A stretch of 64,000 nucleotides of DNA from Mycolicibacterium psychrotolerans (lineage in GTDB: Bacteria; Actinomycetota; Actinomycetes; Mycobacteriales; Mycobacteriaceae), in NCBI RefSeq assembly GCF_010729305.1, contig NZ_AP022574.1, forward strand, positions 1,054,001 to 1,118,000, in the 5' to 3' direction. This document shows positions 46,196 through 55,217 of this stretch, in pieces. The notes under the pieces were generated by a model that was given only the letters and a program-made list of their open reading frames with translations, made no database searches and was not told where the DNA came from. A program made the translations under genes and the position numbers. Every line of letters begins with the position of its first letter. The stretch's first letter is position 1.

Positions 46196-47251
46196 TCAGA
46201 TGCTGAGCCGGCGATAGCGTTGCAGGCGCCGGATGCCCTGTGCCGCTGCGGCGTCGGCGATCGGGCCGAGGGCGGTGCGCAGGGCGTCGCGCACGGCGTC
46301 GACGTCAAGGTGCATGCCGATGGCCACCAGCGAGTTCGCCATCGGATTGACTCCAGCGCCTGCCGGTGCGGCCGCGACGTGCACCGACGCCCCGACGACG
46401 TTGACGACGTAGCGGCGCACCGAACCGCGGTAGCGCACCGCCACCGTGCCCTTCATCCGGTACACGCCCGGCGGCGGCTCCTCGAGCAGGTCGACGAGCT
46501 TGCCGGGATCGACGCAGCCCTCACTGAGGACGGTGACCGCGTCGGCGTGCACGTGGTGGTGCTCCTCGTCGTCCTCGGCCGCGTTGAGCAGTTCCCGGAA
46601 CGTGAGTTGTCCGACCTGCTCGTCGTCGGCGGCGACGTCGTAGAGCAGTGCGGGGTCGATCCGGCCGGCGGTGGCCCCGCAGACCTGGGCGTGCGGGTTG
46701 CGCTCACGCACCCGCTCGGTGACCCGGCGCAGCGTCGCCTCCTGCGCGTCGCGCCGGACCTGGTCGAGTTTGTTGACCACCACCAGCGTCGCGGCGCCGT
46801 AGCGCGCCGGCGGGCTCGCATCCCGGTCCACGGTGTCGAAGTGCCGTGCGGCGTCCAGCACGTCGACCACCCCGCCCGGCCGGATTCCGTCCACGCCGCT
46901 GAAGCGGATGATCCGCGAGATCGCGACGGGGTCGGCCAGCCCGCTGGCCTCCACAATGATCGCGTCGAGACGCAGCTTCGGGTCGGCCAGGCGGGCGAGC
47001 GCCACATCCAGGCCGCCGTCGTCGGGCAGGCAGCAGATGCAGCCGCCCGCGATCGACGCGGGCTCGTCCACCTGGCCGGTGACCAGTCCGGCGTCGACGT
47101 TCAGTTCCCCGAAGTCGTTGATCACCACACCGATTCGCGCGTCAGGGGTGCGCAGCACGTGGTTGAGCAGCGTCGTCTTGCCAGCCCCGAGGTAACCGGT
47201 CAACGCGATGACGGGAATCGGGTGCACAGTCCGCGAGGCTACAGGGGTCAT
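46196..47251 (-). CDS. CobW/COG0523-family GTPase (metallochaperone)
   Basis: A 351-residue GTPase. P-loop GYLGAGKTTL (about 19-28), the metal motif GGCICC with Cys71-x-Cys73-Cys74, NKLDQ (base recognition), and a C-terminal CobW_C domain are all visible. A His-rich DEEHHHVHADAV loop may bind metal. The family inserts zinc or other metals into target enzymes or serves zinc homeostasis; which metal cannot be told. In M. tuberculosis a COG0523 gene (Rv0106) lies by ctpI; here it is elsewhere in the window. Divergent from the GGDEF gene. Confidence 0.85.
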   Translation of the reverse strand: MTPVASRTVHPIPVIALTGYLGAGKTTLLNHVLRTPDARIGVVINDFGELNVDAGLVTGQVDEPASIAGGCICCLPDDGGLDVALARLADPKLRLDAIIVEASGLADPVAISRIIRFSGVDGIRPGGVVDVLDAARHFDTVDRDASPPARYGAATLVVVNKLDQVRRDAQEATLRRVTERVRERNPHAQVCGATAGRIDPALLYDVAADDEQVGQLTFRELLNAAEDDEEHHHVHADAVTVLSEGCVDPGKLVDLLEEPPPGVYRMKGTVAVRYRGSVRRYVVNVVGASVHVAAAPAGAGVNPMANSLVAIGMHLDVDAVRDALRTALGPIADAAAAQGIRRLQRYRRLSI

Positions 47252-47274
47252 GTTGCGGTAGTGGGGCCCATGGT

Positions 47275-48981
47275 GTGCAGTTTGCCGGTACCATGATCGT
47301 CCGCGCCCGCGGCGCGGAAAATGGGGGCGCGACGAGCATGCATGGCGAGATGGACAGCGGCGCCGCCGCCGCCGAGCGGTTGCCGCTCGCCGAGGCCGCC
47401 GCCGATCTGCCGGTGCTCAGGGCCCTGCTGCGCATCTCCGAAGCCGTCGTTCGCGCGGACTCTTTCGACGAGGTGCTCGAGGTGGTCGCCGAGCAGGCGC
47501 TGATTGCGCTCCGGGCGTCGTCACTGTCGATCAGCCGGTGGGAGCAGGATCGGGAGGCGCTGCGCACCCTGATCAACGTGGGTGACATCGCGCCGCACGA
47601 AGTGCGATGGCCGACCGACGAGTACTATCCCGTGGCGTCGTTTCCGCTGGTCGAGGACCTGCTGCGCCGCGGCAGGTCCTACATGAACGCCATCGACGAT
47701 CCCGATTGTCCGCCCGATAGCCTGGCACTGCTCAAGGATGTCGGCAAGGAGTGCGAGATCGCGGTGCCGGTGATGTGCGGCGACGCCATGTGGGGCGAGA
47801 TCTGGGTGACCGGCGCCGACGGCCGCCGCTTCGACCGCGGGGACGCGCAGCTGCTGCAGGCCATCGCCGCGCACATCGCGGTGGCGATCGGCCGGTCGGA
47901 GTTGCTCAGCACGGTGTGGGGTTACGCGCTGCAGGATCCGCTCACCGGCATCGCCAACCGGCGCGCCATCGATCAGCGGTTCGCTGAAACCGACTGGGAG
48001 ACAGCATCTTCGGTGGTATTACTGTGCGACCTCGACGGGTTCAAGAGGATCAACGACCGCGACGGCCACCCCGCGGGGGACCAGCTGCTGCGCGATGTCG
48101 CCGCGGTACTCGGCCGGCTCGCCGGCGCGATCGACGGTGCCATCGCGGCGCGCCTGGGTGGCGACGAGTTCTGCGTGCTGCTGCCCGACGCCACGCTCGC
48201 GGCGGCCCAGGTCTTCGCCACCGACGCGACCCGCGTGCTGCACGAGGCGGTCGACGACTCGGTCAGCGTGTGCTGGGGCGCTGCGGCGGCGACGCCCGAG
48301 GTCCGTACCGGAAGCGATCTGCTGGCCGCCGCGGACGCGGCGCTCCTGCACGCCAAACGGCAGGGGCCCGCGCGGTACAGCGCCGGCGGGCCGACGCCGG
48401 TCACACCCCCCGGTATCGAGGACCTGGACCGGCGGTCCGACGACCGGCGCGCCGCCGACCGACTCGCCGCCACCGTGGTTCGCGCCCTCGAGGAACGCCG
48501 CGACATGGCGCTGCCCGCGGCCCTGGAGTTCCTGGCCAACGCCGTAGCGCAGGCCGTCGACGCGGCCGCATGGGCGATCTCCGAATGCGCCGAGGGAGGT
48601 GACGCCCTACGGCTGGTGAGCAATGTGGCCAGCGTGCGCAAACGGGACGCCGGGCTGACGGTGCTCGTCGAGTTCGGTCCGCCCCTCTACGACATGGAGG
48701 ACTACCCGGCCTCGGCCGCCGCCGTCGCCGACGGTTCGACATTTCTGGCCGCTGTCGACCTGGAGGGCTCCGATCCCGACGAGGTGGCCCTGCTGGTCCA
48801 GCTGGGCTATCAGGCGGTGCTGGGTGTCGGCGTTCCCGCCGACGAGTGCAGTTATCTGCTGGAGTTCTATTCCCACGACGGACACCAGGCGCTCGCCGAC
48901 ATCACACCGCTGGCTCAGGTGCTCGCGGCGTACTGCGTGTCCCGGCTCAGCGGAAGCCGGCCGTCCCGCCGTCGGCCATGA
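47275..48981 (+). CDS. GAF-GGDEF diguanylate cyclase-like protein
   Basis: A 568-residue cytoplasmic signalling protein. GAF domain at about 45-205, GGDEF at about 215-365 with the intact RLGGDEFCVLL and metal-loop LCDLDGFKRINDRDGH, so it could make c-di-GMP. An RxxD product-inhibition site is absent at its usual distance. The C-terminal third (about 395-555) is a second GAF-like sensor with ALEFLANAVAQAVDAAAWAI and YLLEFYSHDGHQAL. No EAL domain. The ATG at 47275 is used; a later ATG (47338) is possible. Confidence 0.82.
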   Translation: MQFAGTMIVRARGAENGGATSMHGEMDSGAAAAERLPLAEAAADLPVLRALLRISEAVVRADSFDEVLEVVAEQALIALRASSLSISRWEQDREALRTLINVGDIAPHEVRWPTDEYYPVASFPLVEDLLRRGRSYMNAIDDPDCPPDSLALLKDVGKECEIAVPVMCGDAMWGEIWVTGADGRRFDRGDAQLLQAIAAHIAVAIGRSELLSTVWGYALQDPLTGIANRRAIDQRFAETDWETASSVVLLCDLDGFKRINDRDGHPAGDQLLRDVAAVLGRLAGAIDGAIAARLGGDEFCVLLPDATLAAAQVFATDATRVLHEAVDDSVSVCWGAAAATPEVRTGSDLLAAADAALLHAKRQGPARYSAGGPTPVTPPGIEDLDRRSDDRRAADRLAATVVRALEERRDMALPAALEFLANAVAQAVDAAAWAISECAEGGDALRLVSNVASVRKRDAGLTVLVEFGPPLYDMEDYPASAAAVADGSTFLAAVDLEGSDPDEVALLVQLGYQAVLGVGVPADECSYLLEFYSHDGHQALADITPLAQVLAAYCVSRLSGSRPSRRRP

Positions 48982-49066
48982 TCGTCTGACCGGTGACGAA
49001 CGCGGCGTCGTCGCCGAGCAGGAAACACACCACGGGGGCGATGTCGGTGGCGACGTCCCGTCGGCC
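48947..49066 (-). pseudogene. SDR C-terminal remnant
   Basis: The minus frame ending at TGA 48947 gives GRRDVATDIAPVVCFLLGDD, then AAFVTGQTIMADGGTAGFR, a textbook short-chain dehydrogenase C-terminus (last helix plus the TGQxIxxDGG motif). No upstream part of an SDR follows: the frame then runs through the promoter region of the secreted gene. It is read as a truncated remnant of about 39 codons. Confidence 0.6.
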
Positions 49067-49205
49067 GTTCCCCACGCAGTGCCAAGCGATGGAATTGAGG
49101 CCGAATTGCAGTGGTGCAGTACTGATGTCGTCGCGCGGTGCGGGAGCGACGATCCCGCTTGGAACCGCGTGCCGCCCGCCCGCGGTCACCGAGAGGAGGA
49201 TTCTC

Positions 49206-49625
49206 ATGATCAAGAAAGTGTTCATCACCGCGGCCGCCGCGGTGGTGATGTCCGTTCCGCTGGCTGGAGTGGCATGGGCGGATCCGGCGCCTGACGGGGG
49301 CAACAACAATCCGGTTGGTGGTCCCGGTGGTATGCCAGACAAGATCGGTACCGCGGCCGGCCTGAGCGAGCCGAAAACTCCTGGCTCGGCATTCAGTGAC
49401 GCGAAAGCCTATTACGAGAGCCAGCACGGCGGAGCGCACACCAACACTCCTACGGCCTATACGGAGTACATCAATACGTTCGTCGCACCTACGTTGGGTG
49501 CCCAACCCTGGGAAACCACACCCGGAGGCATAGGGATAAAAACCTTCACATCCGGCTGCAATAACGGGCGTCACCTCACTGACGGATCACCGGACCGGAA
49601 CGCGATCTGTACTCAGAGGCCGTAG
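49206..49625 (+). CDS. small secreted protein, lower GC
   Basis: A 139-residue exported protein; ATG 49206 follows a strong GAGAGGAGGA site. Signal 1-25 (KKVFITAAAAVVMSVPLAGV, cut after AWA). The mature part is Asn/Gly/Pro-rich with AKAYYESQHGGAHTNTPTAY and a C-terminal Cys pair (SGCNNG and AICTQRP). Base composition is visibly lower in GC than the neighbours and an SDR fragment abuts it, so it may be recently acquired. Mycobacterial secreted hypothetical; function unknown. Confidence 0.65.
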   Translation: MIKKVFITAAAAVVMSVPLAGVAWADPAPDGGNNNPVGGPGGMPDKIGTAAGLSEPKTPGSAFSDAKAYYESQHGGAHTNTPTAYTEYINTFVAPTLGAQPWETTPGGIGIKTFTSGCNNGRHLTDGSPDRNAICTQRP

Positions 49626-49777
49626 AACAGCAGGACGCGGCGCTCGGTTTTCGTCGATATCACGCCGACTTCCGCCCTTGTGTCGGGCGTGCGGTCGCGT
49701 GAGTTATCGCGATGCCGGCGCCGCGAGCCGGCCACGGGGAGAACAACGATCGGCTGACAATCGGCCGGCCAACGGCG

Positions 49778-51046
49778 TCACGCCGTCGGGCCCTTGACGA
49801 TCACGCCGTCCTTGACGATCACGGACAGGTTCTTCGCCGGCTCGCCCAGCAGGGCCAGGTCCGTCGTCGGATCCCCGTCGACCAGCAGCACGTCGGCCCA
49901 CGCGCCGACCGTGATCTCCCCGAGGCGGGCCGACCGGTACGGATCGCGCTCCCCGGCCATCCGGAACAGAGCGGCGTTGCCGGAGGTGACCAGCTTCAGC
50001 GCGTCGACGGCACTCATGTACTCCCCGAGCCGGACCAGCATCGCGCTCTGCAGATCGTCGCGGTCGGGCTCGAAGAGCAGATCGGTGCCCCAGGCCAGCT
50101 TCACACCGTGCTTGGTGGCCCAGCCGAAGATTTGGTCGGTGCCGGCGCAGATCTCGCGGTTCTTCTCGGCGCTGTCCGGGTTCAGGAACGAGTGGTCGTG
50201 TTCGGCGAAGGGTTGCGTCGAGAGCCACACGCCGCGCTCGGCCAGCATCGCGATGGTGGGTTCGTCGGCCAGGTGGCCGTGCTCGATCGAGCGCACCCCG
50301 GCATCGACCGCCCGGCGGATGCCGGTGACGTTGTAGACGTGGGTGGCGACGTAGGTGCCGTAGTCCTCGGCGGCCTGCACCGCGGCGCGCAGTTCGGGTT
50401 CGGTGAACTGCACGGTGTAGAGCGGGTCGTACAGCGAGGCCGCGCCGCCGCCGACCATCAGCTTGATCTGACTGGCACCGAGTTTGAGTTGCTCGCGCAC
50501 CGCGGCCAGCACCCGGTCGGGGCCGTCGGCGACCCGCATGAACCCGATCTGCTCGGCGCGCGACTCGTCGCCGCCCAGCGCGGTGGGCCGTTCGTAGACG
50601 AAGCCGAAGTCGCCGTGGCCGCCGGTCTGCGAGATCGCGGCCTGGCTGGGGTAGATGCGGGGGCCGAGCGCCGGTGCGGAGTCGATCACCTTCTTGATGC
50701 CCGCGGTGTCGCCGGCCATGTCGCGCACCGTGGTGAACCCGCGAAGCAGCGTGTCCTTCGCCTTGGCCAGCGTCGAGGCCGCCAGCAGGGACTGCGATCC
50801 CATCGCCAGGTCGAGCAGAGTGTTCGCCATGCCGACGAGGTGGACGTGGGCGTCGCTCATCCCGGGCATCAGCGTGCGGCCGCCGCCGTCGATCACCGTG
50901 GTGGTGTCCGTCTCGGCGATCGGGGAGCGCTCCACCGCCGCGATCGTCGCGCCCTCGATCAGCACGTGCCCGTCGGACACCCGGTCGGACAAGCCGTCGA
51001 AGATCCGCACGTTCTTGATCAGCAGGCGTTCACTGTTCCCGGCCAT
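49778..51046 (-). CDS. imidazolonepropionase-like amidohydrolase
   Basis: A 422-residue metal-dependent hydrolase. ATG 51046 is preferred: GAGGGAGG is spaced eight bases before it, while the GTG nine bases upstream is too near. Metal motif GMSDAHVHLVG, then a Lys in LGASQIKLMVGGG, His in YVATHVYNV and EHGH, Asp in LAWGTDLLFEP form the subtype site. Family members are prolidases, imidazolonepropionases or other amidases; substrate unknown. No signal peptide. Confidence 0.82.
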   Translation of the reverse strand: MAGNSERLLIKNVRIFDGLSDRVSDGHVLIEGATIAAVERSPIAETDTTTVIDGGGRTLMPGMSDAHVHLVGMANTLLDLAMGSQSLLAASTLAKAKDTLLRGFTTVRDMAGDTAGIKKVIDSAPALGPRIYPSQAAISQTGGHGDFGFVYERPTALGGDESRAEQIGFMRVADGPDRVLAAVREQLKLGASQIKLMVGGGAASLYDPLYTVQFTEPELRAAVQAAEDYGTYVATHVYNVTGIRRAVDAGVRSIEHGHLADEPTIAMLAERGVWLSTQPFAEHDHSFLNPDSAEKNREICAGTDQIFGWATKHGVKLAWGTDLLFEPDRDDLQSAMLVRLGEYMSAVDALKLVTSGNAALFRMAGERDPYRSARLGEITVGAWADVLLVDGDPTTDLALLGEPAKNLSVIVKDGVIVKGPTA

Positions 51047-51155
51047 CGGGGCCACCTCCCTCGTCGGGACCTCACGGTAGCCGCAGGGCGACGCGGAAAG
51101 CCGGACCCGACGGGCAGTCGGATCCGGCTCGTCCGGCGATCAGGTGATGGTCGGG

Positions 51156-51578
51156 TCAGGGAGCGGGGATGGAGGCACAGCCGATGCCCGGGATGCAGCC
51201 CGAGACACCGTCGGGGCCGGCCGATCCGCCGACGCCGCCGGGGTTGGTGCTGCCGCTGGCGCCGCCGGGTCCGGCGACACCGGAGGGGCCACCGGGAATC
51301 GCGCCGCTGGCGCCCTCAGGGCCGGCCGCTCCGGCCACGCCGCCGGGGTTGGTGCTGCCGCTGACGCCACCGGGGCCGGCGGTACCACCCGGGCCGCCGG
51401 GGATGGCGCCGCTGGCACCACCCGGGCCGGCCGTACCCGCGGTCACGCAGGGCGTGCCGTCGGGGTTGAAGCACGGCGGCGGCGCGGGCTGCGCGAAAGT
51501 CAGAGGCGCGGTTGCGATTGCGGTCGCCGCAGCGCCAGCGAAGAACAGGGAACTCAGATTCAATGTCTTGTGTCGCAT
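51156..51578 (-). CDS. secreted glycine-rich repeat protein
   Basis: A 140-residue exported protein with signal 1-29 (LSSLFFAGAAATAIATAPLT, cut after AQ) and a short Cys-containing head (PPCFNPDGTPCV). The rest is two tandem 35-residue (105-base) units, each an AGPxGASGAIPGGPxG half (17) and an AGPGGxSGSTNPGGV half (18), plus a partial third. It ends with GCIPGIGCAS, a Cys pair. Collagen-like composition but no strict Gly-X-Y. Structural or cell-surface role suspected. Confidence 0.7.
   Translation of the reverse strand: MRHKTLNLSSLFFAGAAATAIATAPLTFAQPAPPPCFNPDGTPCVTAGTAGPGGASGAIPGGPGGTAGPGGVSGSTNPGGVAGAAGPEGASGAIPGGPSGVAGPGGASGSTNPGGVGGSAGPDGVSGCIPGIGCASIPAP
51169..51450 (-). repeat. 105-base tandem repeat encoding Gly-rich units
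   Basis: The DNA repeats about every 105 bases within the gene above, with internal 51/54-base half-repeats (GGCCGGCGG-type blocks). Two full units and a partial one; such tracts can vary in number by slippage. Confidence 0.6.
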
Positions 51579-51639
51579 GGCTAAGTAGTTGCCGGTCGCC
51601 TCGCCGTTGAAACCATCGTCGTGGTGGCATTCTGGCTTG

Positions 51640-52290
51640 ATGGGTCTGATCTTCCGGCTGCTCGAGCTCCTGGTGGTGCTCGTGCCGCTGATCGGCGTGG
51701 GCTACGCCACGTACCGCGGCATCATGGCCGCGCGCGGGCAGCGAGACCCCGAACTCGCGCCCGCGCCCGCGCCGAACCCGCGGCCGGCGACCTCGGCGCA
51801 ACGACGCGCGATCATCCGCACCATCGAGCAGCACGACCGCACCGACACGCGCTGGCTGGAGTACGAACTGGACGCGGCCAAGGTGCTGGATTTCCCGCTG
51901 ATGACCGACATGCGCGACCCGCTGACCGAACGGTTCCACCGCGCGAAACTGCGTGCGGACTTCCTGCGCCCCGCCGACGTCGGCGATCTGCTGGAGGACC
52001 GCGACGCGATGCGCGCCTACGTGGAGGCGGTGGGCGAGTACGTCACGGCGTTCGACATCGCCGAGGCGGAAGCGCACCGCCGCAGGCGTGCGGCGTTCAC
52101 CGCGGACGAGCAGGAGCGCCTGGCGCGGGCCCAGCGGCTGCTGCGCGTTGCGGCCGACGCGGGGGCCACGCCGCAGGAACGCGACCGCGCCTACCGGCTG
52201 GCGCAGCGCGAACTCGACGGGCTGCTCGTCCTGCCCGAGCGTGCCCGGGTGGCGCTCGAGCGCGGCATCAGTGGCGAGTTGGGGGATTAG
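51640..52290 (+). CDS. membrane-anchored hypothetical protein
   Basis: A 216-residue protein from ATG 51640 (MGLIFRLLELLVVLVPLIGV). One N-terminal transmembrane helix (about 5-25) anchors a soluble helical domain with EQHDRTDTRWLEYELDAAKV and charged heptad-like stretches (AEAHRRRRAAFTADEQERLA). It resembles small mycobacterial proteins of unknown function; no enzymatic motif. The stop overlaps the opposite-strand aminotransferase stop in TTAG. Confidence 0.65.
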   Translation: MGLIFRLLELLVVLVPLIGVGYATYRGIMAARGQRDPELAPAPAPNPRPATSAQRRAIIRTIEQHDRTDTRWLEYELDAAKVLDFPLMTDMRDPLTERFHRAKLRADFLRPADVGDLLEDRDAMRAYVEAVGEYVTAFDIAEAEAHRRRRAAFTADEQERLARAQRLLRVAADAGATPQERDRAYRLAQRELDGLLVLPERARVALERGISGELGD

Positions 52291-53672
52291 CCCAGCGCGG
52301 CGTCGGCCACGTCGAGGGCACGGTCCAGGATCGCCACACCCTCGCGGGCCTGCTCCTCGGTGACGATGCACGGCGGCACCACATGGATGCGGTTGTAGTT
52401 GGCGAAGGGCAGCATGCCGAGCTTCTTGCACTCGGCGATCACCGAATTCATTGCCGCACTGGAACTTCCGTACGGCGCCAGCGGCTCACGGGTGTCCTGA
52501 TCGGCGACCAGTTCGACGGCCCAGAACACCCCGGCGCCGCGGACCTCGCCGACACTGCGGTGCCGTGCCGCGACCTCGCGCAGCGCCGGCCCGAGCACCT
52601 CGGCTCCGATGCGGGCCGCGTTCTCGACGATGCCCTCCTCGGCCATCGCGGTGATCGTCGCGACCGCGGCGGCCGTGGCGAGCGGATGTCCCGAGTACGT
52701 CAGCCCGCCGGGGTAGGCGCGGTGGTCGAACGTCTCGGCGATGTGCGGGCTGATCGCCACGCCGCCGAGGGGCACGTAACCGGAGTTCACGCCCTTGGCG
52801 AAGGTCAGCAGATCGGGGGTGACATCGAAATGGTCGACGGCGAACCACTTTCCGCTTCTGCCGAAGCCCGACATCACCTCGTCGGCGATGTAGACGATGC
52901 CGTACTCGTCGCACAGGTCCCGCACGCCGGCGAGGTAACCGGGCGGGGGCACCATGATGCCCGCGGTGCCGGGGATCGACTCGAGGATGATCGCCGCGAT
53001 CGTCGAGGGGCCCTCCATCCGGATGAGGTCGCGCAGGTGCGCGAGCGCGCGCTCGCTCTCCTCCTCCTCGGTGGTGGCGTGGAACTGCGAGCGGTACAGG
53101 AACGGTCCGAAGAAGTGCACGACACCGGCGTTGCCGTGATCGTTGGGCCAGCGCCGGGGATCACCGGTGAGGTTGATCGCGGTCTCGGTGCCCCCGTGGT
53201 AGGAGCGGTAGCGAGCCAGCACCTTGTAGCGCCCCGTGTGCAGGCGCGCCATCCGCACGGCGTGCTCGACGGCGTCCGCGCCGCCGTTGGTGAAGAAGAT
53301 CTTGTTCAGGTCACCGGGGGTGCGCTCGGCGACCAGGCGGGCCGCCTCTGAGCGGGCGGCGTTGGCGTGCTGCGGCGCCACCGTGCACAGCTTGGCGGCC
53401 TGCTCGGCGATCGCGGCGACGACCTTCGGGTGTTGATGGCCGATGTTGGTGTTCACCAACATCGACGAGAAATCGAGCAACCGGTTGCCGTCACCGTCCC
53501 AGACGTGGCAGCCGTCGGACGCGGTGATCGTCATCGGCGCGATCTCGGCCTGCGCCGACCACGAGTGGAACACATGCGCCCGGTCCAGTTCGTAGGCGCG
53601 GGCGGCCTCGGCCCTGGCCTCGTCGCGGGTCAGGCCGTTGGGCAGTGTGGTGGTGTCGTCCATCAGGGTCAT
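52287..53672 (-). CDS. class III PLP-dependent aminotransferase
   Basis: A 461-residue fold-type I enzyme of class III. PLP-anchoring Lys is in TFAKGVNSGYVPLGG, preceded by the IADEVMSGFGRSG strand with Asp for the pyridine nitrogen; GGADAVEHAVRMAR is the phosphate loop. The family includes omega-amino-acid, taurine and beta-alanine aminotransferases; the exact substrate is not predictable. Start MTLMDDTTTLPNGL at 53672. It is transcribed toward the membrane protein. Confidence 0.85.
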   Translation of the reverse strand: MTLMDDTTTLPNGLTRDEARAEAARAYELDRAHVFHSWSAQAEIAPMTITASDGCHVWDGDGNRLLDFSSMLVNTNIGHQHPKVVAAIAEQAAKLCTVAPQHANAARSEAARLVAERTPGDLNKIFFTNGGADAVEHAVRMARLHTGRYKVLARYRSYHGGTETAINLTGDPRRWPNDHGNAGVVHFFGPFLYRSQFHATTEEEESERALAHLRDLIRMEGPSTIAAIILESIPGTAGIMVPPPGYLAGVRDLCDEYGIVYIADEVMSGFGRSGKWFAVDHFDVTPDLLTFAKGVNSGYVPLGGVAISPHIAETFDHRAYPGGLTYSGHPLATAAAVATITAMAEEGIVENAARIGAEVLGPALREVAARHRSVGEVRGAGVFWAVELVADQDTREPLAPYGSSSAAMNSVIAECKKLGMLPFANYNRIHVVPPCIVTEEQAREGVAILDRALDVADAALG

Positions 53673-53770
53673 GGCAGTTCTTTCGCTGGTCGGGCGGGGC
53701 GCGCGCCGAGCGTACGGTTTGTGCGCCGGTTACCCGGGTTCTGGTGCAACAACCGTACATTCGGCGCCTC

Positions 53771-55195
53771 TCAACTCTCGGAGGCCTTCTCGAGCGCGGC
53801 GAGTGCCTCGCCGCTGTAGACGGCCAGCCGCTGCAGGTGCGGCAGCGTGTCGCGGCAGCCGACGAACCCGATGTTGATGGTGTCGGCGTAGCTCTGCAGC
53901 GTGATGTTCAGTGCCATGCCGTGGATCGGGATGGACACCGGATAGGTGGCTTCCAGTCGGGAACCGTTGAACCACAACGGTTCCCGTGGACCGGGCACAT
54001 TCGACACGCACAGGTTGAAGGTGTAGGGCCACGGCGTCTGCACGCCGGTCAGCGCGCCGGCGATCTGACCGCCCGCAGGCGCCAGCAGCGCGGCGCTGTA
54101 GGCGATGATGGCCGCCGGCGACATCGTCTGCAGCTGCGCCTTCGCCGCCCGCGTCGCCGCGGTGATCACCTCGAGCCTCTCCACCGGATCGGCGATGTCG
54201 GTGCCCATCGGCGCGAGGATCGCGCCCACCGCGTTGCCGCCGCCCTCGTCGCCCTTGGGCCGGACGTTGACGGGCAGGAACGCGATCAGCGAGCGGTCCG
54301 GCAGCTCGTCGATCTCGGAGAGGAACGCCCGCAGCCCGCCGCCCAGGATCGCCAGCGCGACGTCGTTGATGGTCGCCCCGTGCTGGGAGCTCAGCTTCTT
54401 GAGCCGGTCGAACTCGTACTGCTGGGTGGCGAAGCGCCGGTTGCGGCTGATGCGCGCGTTGAGGATGCTGTGCGGCGCCGACGCCGAACCCGCGATCTGG
54501 GCGTAGTCACCGTCGCGCCGGATCTGCGTGTTCACCACGGCCGTGGCCAGGTCGACCGCCGAGCTCACCCCGCCGGTGACCGTCGACCCGATCCCGCCGA
54601 GTGCCCGCAGCGTCGAGGCGATCGGGTTCACCGTCTCGGTGCTGGCCAGCGGTCGCTTGCGTTCGGGCAGCGGCACATTGAAGAACAGCCGGGTGTCGCG
54701 CGACTCAGGGTCGGTGGACATGCTGCGGCTGAGCATCCGCATCGCGCTGTAGCCGTCGACGAGCGCGTGGTGGATCTTCAGGTACAGCGCGAAGCGGCCG
54801 TCCTCGAGCCCCTCGATCACGTGCAGTTCCCACGGTGGCCGGGTCAGGTCCAGGTGGTTGCTGTGCAACCGCGACACCAGGATGCCCAACTCGCGTTCGT
54901 CGCCCGGACTGGCCAGCGCCGACCGGCGCACGTGGTAGTCGAAGTCGAAGTCCTTGTCGACCACCCAGCTGTGCAGCGGGCTGAACTGCAGCCGGGGGTG
55001 GGCGAGCTTGAGGTTCCACGGCCGGGTCACCTCCCGGCGGCGCGCGTCGGCGATCATCTCCCGCAGATACTCGACGCTCGCGTCAGCGGGCGGGGTGAAC
55101 GGCAGCAGGCCGGCCACGTGCATCTTCGAACTCGACGTCTCGCCGTAGATGAAGATCAGATCCTGCAGACCGAGCCTGACACTGTTGGCGCTCAC
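53771..55195 (-). CDS. WS/DGAT-family acyltransferase
   Basis: A 474-residue wax-ester/triacylglycerol synthase. GTG 55195 (VSANSVRLGLQDLIFIYGET) is chosen; the earlier in-frame start is 33 bases upstream. The active motif HHALVDG (His142-His143...Asp147), the PPWELHVIEGL segment before it, and C-terminal NLCVSNVPGP and NGSRLEATYPVSIPIHGMAL match. It makes triacylglycerol or wax ester from acyl-CoA for storage. Start lies 22 bases from the next stop (SelO), possibly one transcript. Confidence 0.88.
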   Translation of the reverse strand: MSANSVRLGLQDLIFIYGETSSSKMHVAGLLPFTPPADASVEYLREMIADARRREVTRPWNLKLAHPRLQFSPLHSWVVDKDFDFDYHVRRSALASPGDERELGILVSRLHSNHLDLTRPPWELHVIEGLEDGRFALYLKIHHALVDGYSAMRMLSRSMSTDPESRDTRLFFNVPLPERKRPLASTETVNPIASTLRALGGIGSTVTGGVSSAVDLATAVVNTQIRRDGDYAQIAGSASAPHSILNARISRNRRFATQQYEFDRLKKLSSQHGATINDVALAILGGGLRAFLSEIDELPDRSLIAFLPVNVRPKGDEGGGNAVGAILAPMGTDIADPVERLEVITAATRAAKAQLQTMSPAAIIAYSAALLAPAGGQIAGALTGVQTPWPYTFNLCVSNVPGPREPLWFNGSRLEATYPVSIPIHGMALNITLQSYADTINIGFVGCRDTLPHLQRLAVYSGEALAALEKASES

Positions 55196-55217
55196 GTCGC
55201 CACGGTACGCGGTGTCT

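Noticed and set aside
51169..51450. repeats considered as a CRISPR array
   Set aside because: Units are 105 bases, in frame and translated into Gly-rich protein repeats, with no unique spacers.
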